Source: Rhodospirillum sp.
GTDB lineage: Bacteria; Pseudomonadota; Alphaproteobacteria; Dongiales; Dongiaceae
Direction of reading: 5' to 3'
Assembly (NCBI GenBank): GCA_013822765.1
Contig: PNKY01000015.1
Coordinates: 50,099 to 114,098 of the forward strand
Length of the DNA: 64,000 nt
Shown: piece by piece, positions 56,695-64,000 of the stretch
How the letters are laid out: every line of letters begins with the position of its first letter
Numbering within the stretch: position 1 is the first letter of the stretch
Notes under the pieces: model-generated
The model's input: the letters and a program-made list of their open reading frames with translations, nothing else
The model's database searches: none
What the model was told of the DNA's origin: nothing
Position numbers and translations under genes: made by a program

Positions 56695-58227
56695 TTAAGC
56701 GCTGGCCTTGGTCATCACCGCTTTCTGCCGTTCCTTGGTCGCGAACTCCTCTTCCGGCGAGTAGACCAGCTTGTGCCGGCCGATCACCGCGAAATAGACG
56801 ATGCAGATCGCATACCAGGCCGCCGCGAAGTAGACGCCATTGCGGTAGACCGGATCCTGCAGCTGCATGAACAACGTGACTGCCGAGATGACCATGACGA
56901 TGTAGCCGCCGGCCTCGCCCAGGGGACTGACATACGGCCGTGGGATATGAGGCAGCCTCTTGCGCAAGACCACGAAGGACAGGCCCTGCATGAAGTAAGA
57001 GATCATCGCGCCGAACACCGCCATGTTGAGCAATGTGCCACCGATGATCGCGCCGCTGTCCTCGCGCACGCGGTAGATCACGATCATCACCACGAACCCG
57101 ACGACCGCACCGATGAGCAGCGCCTTGTGCGGCACCTGGTGCTTGCCGTGGGTGACCGACAGCCCGCGCGGGAAGTAGCCGGCGCGCGACAGCGAGTAAA
57201 CCTGGCGGCCCATCGCATAGATGATGGTGTGGAAGCTGGCGATCAGCCCGACCAGGGCGCAGATCGCGAGGAACTCCGCCAAGCCCGGAATGGTGACCCT
57301 GAATCCATCCAGCAGCGGCTCGGCCGAGCCGCCGAGATAGAAGGCGCCATGGGCGGTACCGTCCGCGCTCTGGACTCCGATCCCGGAATTCAGGAACGTG
57401 ATCAAGGTGGCGGAAATGGCCAGCGTCAGGAAGCCGAGCAACAGGCCCTTCGGCATGTCCTTCTTCGGATCCTGCGACTCCTCCGCTGCCAGCGGCAGCT
57501 GCTCGATGGCGAGGAACAGCCACACTGCGAAGGGCAGTGCGGCGAGCACGCCGCCCCAGCCGAGCGGCATGAAGGGGCCGTTGCCGTCCGGCAGCTCGAC
57601 CGTTGCCCCGGTCGCCGGATCGACCCCGATGTTCAGAGCCCAGCGATTGAAGTCGAAGTGGGGGATCGCGCTGATCCAGTAGATCGCCAGCACCGCCAAG
57701 GCCAGCAGCGTGACGATGACGCTGACCTTGAAGCTGAGCTCGACGCCGAGGAGGTTGAGGCCGAGGAAGATCACATAGCCGACGATCCACCAGACCCATT
57801 GATACTCGGCAGTGCTCGGGAAGATTCCCGACATGTAGGAACCGATGAAGAACACGATCACCGCCGGCGTAATGACGTATTCGATGTTCTCCGCAACGCC
57901 GGTCAGGTAGCCGCCCCAAGGACCCATGGCGCTCCGCGCGAACGAATAGGCGGCACCGGTATGCGGCAGAGCCGGCGACATCTCCGCCAGGCAATAGCAG
58001 AGGCAGAGATACATGATGCCGATGACGATGGCGGCGATCAGAAAGCCGCCAAACCCGCCAACGCCGAGGCCGAAGTTCCATCCGGAATAGTGGCCCGAGA
58101 TGACGGCGCCAACGCCGAGGGCCCACAAGGAAAACACGCCTGCATATTTGCGGAGCGTGCGTTGCGCAAAATATTCGGCGCCGACTTTCTCGTATTCGAC
58201 GCCGCCAGTCCCGGCTTCGTGTTCCAT
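56695..58227 (-). CDS. APC-superfamily permease (ethanolamine/amino acid permease-like)
   Basis: GVFSLWALGVGAVISGHYSGWNFGLGVGGFGGFLIAAIVIGIMYLCLCYCLAEMSPALPHTGAAYSFARSAMGPWGGYLTG. Confidence 0.93.
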   Translation of the reverse strand: MEHEAGTGGVEYEKVGAEYFAQRTLRKYAGVFSLWALGVGAVISGHYSGWNFGLGVGGFGGFLIAAIVIGIMYLCLCYCLAEMSPALPHTGAAYSFARSAMGPWGGYLTGVAENIEYVITPAVIVFFIGSYMSGIFPSTAEYQWVWWIVGYVIFLGLNLLGVELSFKVSVIVTLLALAVLAIYWISAIPHFDFNRWALNIGVDPATGATVELPDGNGPFMPLGWGGVLAALPFAVWLFLAIEQLPLAAEESQDPKKDMPKGLLLGFLTLAISATLITFLNSGIGVQSADGTAHGAFYLGGSAEPLLDGFRVTIPGLAEFLAICALVGLIASFHTIIYAMGRQVYSLSRAGYFPRGLSVTHGKHQVPHKALLIGAVVGFVVMIVIYRVREDSGAIIGGTLLNMAVFGAMISYFMQGLSFVVLRKRLPHIPRPYVSPLGEAGGYIVMVISAVTLFMQLQDPVYRNGVYFAAAWYAICIVYFAVIGRHKLVYSPEEEFATKERQKAVMTKASA

Positions 58228-58468
58228 GATGCTCCCCCTTGTTGGCCTTTTTGGCCCGTTACTCGGCGTTTTGTTGAGCCTGAGCCGCGAAAGACTACGC
58301 CCGCAGCACTGCTCATCAAAGGAGGATCAGCGTGTGGCGCGATTGCTGCGCCGCACGCTGGAGATTTCAGTGATGGCAACAGGCTTTGCGAGGTCGAGTC
58401 GCTGCGGCGCATCATGGCGCGGTTTACTTTGAATGATTAAAAGCTGCTGCTGTTTCCAGCCGCTTCGG

Positions 58469-59581
58469 TCAGAGATCGAGTCGCGCGGCCACCTCATCGG
58501 CGATGGCGAGACTCGAGGTCAGTCCCGGTGACTCGATGCCATAGAGATGCACCTGCCCAGGCAGGCCATGCACCTCCGGCCCATCGATGCGGAAGTCGGC
58601 GGCGGCCGTGCCCGGCGCCTGGATCTTGGGGCGGATGCCGGCGTAAGCGGGCTGCAGAGCGCCGTCGCGCAGCTGCGGCCAGTAGCTGCGGATGGCGGCG
58701 TAGAACACATCGCCGCGCCGCGGGTCGACCGTGTAGTCGAGGTAGTCGATCCATTCGACGTCGGGGCCGAAGCGTGCTTGTCCCGCGAGGTCCAGCGTCA
58801 AGTGCACGCCGAGGCCCGCGGCTTCCGGCATCGGGTAGATCAGGCGCGAGAAGGGCGATGGCCCGCTGAGGCTGAAGTAGTTGCCCCTCGCATAATAGAG
58901 CGGCGGAATGCGATCCGCCGGGTAGCCTTGCAGGGCGCGCGCGATCGCCTGCGCGCCGAGGCTGGCTGCGTTGACCAGCACGCGCGCCGTCACCTGCATC
59001 GGGTCGGGACCGCCGACTTGCAGGGTCACGCGGCCATCATCCTCGAGCCATCCGCGTTCCACCGGCGCGTGGCGGGCGAGGGCCGCGCCGCGCGCTTCCG
59101 CTTCGCCCAGCAGGCTCAGCATCAATCCGTGGGTGTCAATGATGCCGGTCGAGGGCGAGTGAAACGCGGCGATGCAGGCGAGTTGCGGCTCCAGCGTGCG
59201 GGCTTGGTCGGCGGTCAGCAGCGCGAGGTCGTCGACGCCATTGGCCTGCGCCTGCTCCATCAGCTTGTGAAGGGCGGGCAACTGTTCGGACGCGGTGGCG
59301 ACCACCAGCTTGCCGACCTTGCGGGTGGTCACGCCATGACCGGCGCAATAGGCGTACAGCTGCTCGCGGCCGGCGACGCACAAGCGCGCCTTCAAGCTGC
59401 CGGTGGGATAGTAGATACCGGCGTGGACGACCTCGCTGTTACGCGCTGAGACACCGGAGCCGATGTCGCCTTCGCCTTCGAGAATCAGGACCTCGCGGCC
59501 GCTGTGCGCGATGCGTCGTGCGCAGGCCAGGCCGATGACGCCGGCGCCGATGACGACGCAATCAACCTCGGCCCGCTCCAT
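58469..59581 (-). CDS. FAD-dependent oxidoreductase (L-2-hydroxyglutarate oxidase-like, DAO fold)
   Basis: [75 protein letters not shown]. Confidence 0.92.
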   Translation of the reverse strand: MERAEVDCVVIGAGVIGLACARRIAHSGREVLILEGEGDIGSGVSARNSEVVHAGIYYPTGSLKARLCVAGREQLYAYCAGHGVTTRKVGKLVVATASEQLPALHKLMEQAQANGVDDLALLTADQARTLEPQLACIAAFHSPSTGIIDTHGLMLSLLGEAEARGAALARHAPVERGWLEDDGRVTLQVGGPDPMQVTARVLVNAASLGAQAIARALQGYPADRIPPLYYARGNYFSLSGPSPFSRLIYPMPEAAGLGVHLTLDLAGQARFGPDVEWIDYLDYTVDPRRGDVFYAAIRSYWPQLRDGALQPAYAGIRPKIQAPGTAAADFRIDGPEVHGLPGQVHLYGIESPGLTSSLAIADEVAARLDL

Positions 59582-60468
59582 CAGTGCTCCATGGTGCGGG
59601 TGATGTAGAGGCAGGCGGCGATGATGATGGCGACGCCGACGATCGCGATCGGCCCCAGCACGTCGCCCCAGAAAATGAAGCCATAGAGGCTGGCCCATAC
59701 CAGCGCGCTGTATTCGAACGGCGCCAGCAGCGACATCGGAGCGTAGCGCAGCGACAGGATCAGGAAATATTGACCGACGCACCCGAACACGCCGACCGCG
59801 AGAAGACCCGCCCATTCGAGCGGCGTCGGATTGACCCAGACGAACGGCGTCGCGAGGCCGAGGATGATGACGCCGCCGATGGCGTAATAGAACAGGATGC
59901 TGAAGTTGCTCTCGGTGGTGCTGAGCCGCCGCGCGAACAGCTGGGCGAAGCACCACAGAAACACCGATATCAGGACTGCGATCGTGCCAACCAGGCTGTT
60001 CGCGCCTTCTTCGGGCTGCACCACCAGCAACATGCCGGCGCAACCGGCGAACACCGCGATCCAGCCGCCGAGGCGCAGCCGCTCGCGCAGGAACACGATG
60101 CCGAGGATCGTGCCGAAGATCGGCGAGGCGGCGACGACGCTCATGGCGGTCGGCAACGGAATTTTGCTGATCGCGTAGTAGAAGGCGGTCAACTCGACCG
60201 CCGCGCAAAAGGCGCGCGCGGCATGCTCCAGCGGCCGCTTGGTGCGGAGCGCGGCGAAACCGGGCTGCGAGCGGCCGACCAGCCACAGCACCATGATCAG
60301 CGAGACGACGAAGCGGGAGAAGCCGATCTGGATCGGGTCGATGTTGCCGCTCGACCACTTGACGATGGCGTCGGTGCTGCCGAGCACGGAAATGGCGGCC
60401 AGCATGTAGAACACGCCCAGTTTGGGCTTGAATTGAAGCTGGCCCGCAGCCGCCAAACTTGTCACCAT
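59581..60468 (-). CDS. DMT-superfamily (EamA) transporter
   Basis: 295 aa; repeated EamA domains ([39 protein letters not shown]). Confidence 0.92.
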   Translation of the reverse strand: MVTSLAAAGQLQFKPKLGVFYMLAAISVLGSTDAIVKWSSGNIDPIQIGFSRFVVSLIMVLWLVGRSQPGFAALRTKRPLEHAARAFCAAVELTAFYYAISKIPLPTAMSVVAASPIFGTILGIVFLRERLRLGGWIAVFAGCAGMLLVVQPEEGANSLVGTIAVLISVFLWCFAQLFARRLSTTESNFSILFYYAIGGVIILGLATPFVWVNPTPLEWAGLLAVGVFGCVGQYFLILSLRYAPMSLLAPFEYSALVWASLYGFIFWGDVLGPIAIVGVAIIIAACLYITRTMEH

Positions 60469-60578
60469 ACATCCCCGAAAGCGCCGTTGAGGGCCTGGAA
60501 TTGCCGGGCCGCGGCGGGTAAAGTCGCGGCACTCTAGGTATTTTGGAGCGTGCCGCCAAGTGCGGCCCCGACATTTTC

Positions 60579-62678
60579 ATGCCCTTGGACGCCGTCGCCA
60601 AAAGCAAGCCCGAGATCGTGCACAGCGCCTGTCCGCACGATTGCCCATCCACCTGCGCCCTCGAAGTGGAACGCCTGAGCCCGACGCAGATCGGCCGCGT
60701 GCACGGCGCGAAGGACAATCCGTACACCGCCGGCGTGATCTGCGCCAAGGTCGCGCGCTATGCCGAGCGGCAGCACCATCCGGAGCGCCTGGCGCAGCCG
60801 ATGTGGCGCGTCGGCGACAAGGGCGTCGGCTTCGCCGCGTTCAAGCCGATGGCGTGGGACGAGGCGCTCGACGAAGTCGCGGAACGCTTCATCCAGGCCG
60901 AACAGAAATGGGGCGCGGAAACGGTCTGGCCGTATTTCTACGCCGGCACCATGGGGCTGGTGCAGCGCGACGGCATCCAGCGCCTGCGCCACGAGAAGAA
61001 GTATTCGCAGCAGAAGAGCACCATCTGCGTCGCGTTGTCGGATGCCGGCTGGATGGCCGGCGTCGGCGTGATGCGCGGGGTCGATGCGCGCGAGATCGCG
61101 GACAGCGACCTCATCATCGCGTGGGGCACCAATCCGGTCTCGACCCAGGTCAACGTGATGACCCATGTCGCGCGCGCTCGCAAGGAGCGCGGCGCCAAGT
61201 TCGTCTGCGTCGATCCTTATCGCAACCCGACCGCCGAGGTCGCGGACCTGCATATCATGCTGCGGCCCGGCACCGATGCGGCGCTGGCACTCGGTATGAT
61301 GCATGTGCTGTTCGCCGAAGGGCTCGCCGATCGCGACTACATGGCTCGCTATGCCGACGATCCGGCGGCGCTGGAGGCGCATGTGCGTGACCGCACGCCG
61401 GAGTGGGCCGAAGGCGTGACCGGTGTGCCGGCGGAGACGATCCGCGACTTCGCGCGGCTCTACGGGCGCACCAAGAATGCCTATATCCGCGTCGGTTTCG
61501 GCTTTGCGCGCGCGCGCAACGGCGCGGTCTCGCTGCATGCCGTGACCTGCCTGCCGACCATCACCGGCGCCTGGGCGCGTAAGGGCGGCGGCGCGCTCTA
61601 TTCCAATCGCTCGCTCTATCACATCGACGATTCGATGATCGTCGGGAAGGAGCTGCAGGACCGCAGCGTGCGCGAGTTGGACCAGTCGCGCCTCGGCGCG
61701 GTGCTGACCGGCGACAAGCGCGACCTCGGCGACGGCCCGCCGGTCACGGCGATGATCGTGCAGAACACCAATCCGATGATGGTGTGCCCGAACACCAACC
61801 TGGTGCGGAAAGGCCTGTCGCGCGACGACCTGTTCCTATGCGTGCACGAGCAGTTCATGACCGAGACGGCAGCGATGGCGGACATCGTGCTGCCGGCGAC
61901 CACCTTCCTCGAGCATGACGACATCTATCGCGGCAGCGGCCACACCTTCCTGCAGGTCACGCGCAAGGTGGTGGAGCCGTACGCCGACGCGCGCACCAAC
62001 CACTACGTGATCTGCGAGCTGGCCAAGCGGCTGGGCTGCCAGCATCCGGCCTTCGGCATGACCGAGTGGGAGATCATCCGCGAGACGCTGAAGCGGTCCA
62101 ACTGGCCAGGCCCGGAGGAAATCCACGACAAGCACTGGCAGGAATGCGCGTTGGGTTTCGAGACCGCGCATTTCCAGGACGGTTTCGGCCATGCCGACAA
62201 GAAGTTCCACTTCAAGGCTGACTGGGCCAAGATCGGTCCGAACCATGCGGGCCTCCCGAGCCTGCCGGACATGGCGCATGTGTTCGACGCGCCGACGCCG
62301 GAGCGACCGTTCCGCATGGTGACGGCGCCGGCGCGCTCGTTCCTCAATTCCACCTTCACGGAGACGCCCGGCTCGAAGAAGCGGGAAGGGCGCCCGACCT
62401 TGCTGGTCCATCCCGCCGACGCCGCGCGACTCGGCCTGGCCGAGGGCGATCTGGCGGAAATCGGCAACAAGCAGGGCAGCGTCTTCGTCCATGTGAAGCC
62501 GTTCGCTGGGCTGCTGCCGGGCGTGGTGGTGGTCGAGTCGATCTGGCCCAACGCCGCCTTCGTGGGCGGCAACGGCATCAACACCCTGACCAGCGACGAC
62601 GCAGGCTTGCCAAACGGCGGCGCAGTGTTTCATGACACTGCAGTATGGATTGGAAAGGCCCCCGAGTCGCAGGCGTGA
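60579..62678 (+). CDS. molybdopterin-dependent oxidoreductase
   Basis: [16 protein letters not shown]...GVICAK Fe-S motif; [59 protein letters not shown]. Confidence 0.95.
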   Translation: MPLDAVAKSKPEIVHSACPHDCPSTCALEVERLSPTQIGRVHGAKDNPYTAGVICAKVARYAERQHHPERLAQPMWRVGDKGVGFAAFKPMAWDEALDEVAERFIQAEQKWGAETVWPYFYAGTMGLVQRDGIQRLRHEKKYSQQKSTICVALSDAGWMAGVGVMRGVDAREIADSDLIIAWGTNPVSTQVNVMTHVARARKERGAKFVCVDPYRNPTAEVADLHIMLRPGTDAALALGMMHVLFAEGLADRDYMARYADDPAALEAHVRDRTPEWAEGVTGVPAETIRDFARLYGRTKNAYIRVGFGFARARNGAVSLHAVTCLPTITGAWARKGGGALYSNRSLYHIDDSMIVGKELQDRSVRELDQSRLGAVLTGDKRDLGDGPPVTAMIVQNTNPMMVCPNTNLVRKGLSRDDLFLCVHEQFMTETAAMADIVLPATTFLEHDDIYRGSGHTFLQVTRKVVEPYADARTNHYVICELAKRLGCQHPAFGMTEWEIIRETLKRSNWPGPEEIHDKHWQECALGFETAHFQDGFGHADKKFHFKADWAKIGPNHAGLPSLPDMAHVFDAPTPERPFRMVTAPARSFLNSTFTETPGSKKREGRPTLLVHPADAARLGLAEGDLAEIGNKQGSVFVHVKPFAGLLPGVVVVESIWPNAAFVGGNGINTLTSDDAGLPNGGAVFHDTAVWIGKAPESQA

Positions 62679-63502
62679 CACCGCACCACGCGGGCAGGCC
62701 GCATATCATCGTCCTGGGCAACGAGAAGGGCGGATCGGGCAAGTCGACCACCGCCATGCATCTGGTCGTCGCCCTCCTGCATGACGGCTTCAAGGTCGGC
62801 TCGATTGACTGCGACGCGCGCCAGGGCTCCTTCACCCGCTATGTCGACAACCGCAAGGCGACCGCCGCCGGCATGCTGGTGCCGCTGCCATTGCCGCGCC
62901 ACATCCCGGTCGAGCGGTCGGGGGCGGACAGCGCGATCGCCGGGCGCGACGACGAGGCCGACCGGCTGGCCGCGGCCCTGGCCGAGCTGACCGACTGCGA
63001 TTTCATCGTGATCGACACGCCAGGCTCCGACACCTCGCTGTCGCGGCTCGCGCATACCCTGGCCGATACGCTGATCACGCCGCTCAACGACAGCTTCCTC
63101 GATCTCGACCTGCTGGGCCGCATCGACCGCGACGGCGAGAAGATCCTGAAGCCGAGCGTCTACAGCGAGATGGTGTGGGACCAACGCAAGCAGCGCGCCA
63201 TCAACCGCGGCCGGCCGATCGACTGGATCGTCATGCGCAACCGCCTCAGCAGCCTCGATGCCAAGAACAAGCGCGACATCGGCCGCCTGCTGGAGCAGTT
63301 GTCGAAGCGCATCGGGTTCCGCATCGCGCCCGGCTTCACCGAGCGTGTGATCTTCCGCGAGCTGTTCCCGCGCGGCCTCACCCTGCTCGACATCAGCCGC
63401 AAGGATGCCGGCGTCACCTGGCGCATCTCGCACGTCGCGGCGCGCCAGGAGGTACGCGAGCTGGTGGACTCCCTGGGCCTCAAGGACGCGCGCGCTGCCT
63501 AG
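62675..63502 (+). CDS. mipZ: division-plane positioning ATPase MipZ
   Basis: HIIVLGNEKGGSGKSTTAMHLVVALLHDGFKVGSIDCDARQGSFTRYVDNR...NDSFLDLDLLGRID...VIFRELFPRGLTLLDIS; GTG start in GTGA overlap with the preceding stop. Confidence 0.94.
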   Translation: MTPHHAGRPHIIVLGNEKGGSGKSTTAMHLVVALLHDGFKVGSIDCDARQGSFTRYVDNRKATAAGMLVPLPLPRHIPVERSGADSAIAGRDDEADRLAAALAELTDCDFIVIDTPGSDTSLSRLAHTLADTLITPLNDSFLDLDLLGRIDRDGEKILKPSVYSEMVWDQRKQRAINRGRPIDWIVMRNRLSSLDAKNKRDIGRLLEQLSKRIGFRIAPGFTERVIFRELFPRGLTLLDISRKDAGVTWRISHVAARQEVRELVDSLGLKDARAA

Positions 63503-63636
63503 ATAAAGTCAATTAATTCAAATAGATGCCGCACCGTAACCGAAAGACTTACCAGCGGAGCAGGTTGCCGGTCCCTGGTTGCTGTGGCACAAACTGATGT
63601 CACCGTCCGAGTGAATTTCCAGACAAGGACTGAAGA

Positions 63637-64000
63637 ATGCGCAAGCCGCTGCGTAAGGCGATCTTTCCGGTGGGCGGGTTGGGAACGCGGTTCCTGCCGG
63701 CGACCAAGGCCATGCCTAAGGAAATGCTGCCGGTCGTCGACAAGCCGCTGATCCAATACGCCGTCGAGGAGGCGCGGGCCGCCGGCATCGAGGAGCTGAT
63801 CTTCGTGACCGGCCGCGGCAAGAGCGCGATCGAGGATCACTTCGATTATTCCTACGAGCTGCAGGAGACGCTGAAGGAACGGCGCAAGGATGCGGAGCTG
63901 GCGCTCATCAACGACCTAGTGCCGAACCCGGGCGACGTCGCCTATATCCGCCAGCAGGAGGCGCGTGGTCTCGGCCACGCCGTCTGGTGCGCGCGCAACC
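63637..64000 (+). CDS. galU: UTP--glucose-1-phosphate uridylyltransferase (3' truncated by window edge)
   Basis: [82 protein letters not shown]. Confidence 0.95.
   Translation, partial: MRKPLRKAIFPVGGLGTRFLPATKAMPKEMLPVVDKPLIQYAVEEARAAGIEELIFVTGRGKSAIEDHFDYSYELQETLKERRKDAELALINDLVPNPGDVAYIRQQEARGLGHAVWCARN

Noticed and set aside
56437-58440. 667 aa plus-strand ORF antisense to an APC permease
   Set aside because: Composition typical of antisense to a membrane protein gene; permease reading is convincing
58228-58468. Possible small gene in the 240 bp gap between APC permease and FAD oxidoreductase
   Set aside because: Frames starting after the aaaggaggatc stretch close quickly; no conserved peptide recognised

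Overview
The window is a high-GC, densely coded chromosomal segment that looks alphaproteobacterial (mipZ, pntAA/AB/B, a GapR/DUF2312 homologue, COQ9, rpsU). I support about 60 protein-coding genes. No rRNA, tRNA, CRISPR array, transposase or prophage was recognised. Recognisable loci are: a complete oligopeptide ABC importer (4.4-10.0 kb), an indolepyruvate ferredoxin oxidoreductase, a BNR-repeat/MoaD gene pair, agmatinase plus pentapeptide-repeat protein, the transhydrogenase operon pntAA-pntAB-pntB, and a ChaC/Lrp/gamma-family PLP lyase/AceE-like locus. Further right are a glycerol-kinase/FAD-oxidoreductase operon and an amine/amino-acid catabolic cluster (ALDH, glutamine-synthetase-like, GlxA/AraC regulator, two APC permeases, FAD oxidoreductase). 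mipZ and the 5' end of galU close the window. The strongest non-coding feature is a tandem glycine riboswitch on the minus strand (about 54.50-54.71 kb), directly upstream of a GlxA/GbdR-like transcription factor instead of gcv genes. Other points worth a second look: abutting DnaA-box-like 9-mers upstream of the GapR homologue, a receiver-GGDEF protein degenerate in both domains, an apparently membrane-tethered peptide-binding protein, a truncated low-GC DUF6998-like fragment, and several intergenic dyad repeats. I do not claim a wholly new system. All identifications come from reading the sequence and recalled family knowledge; no database search was run.
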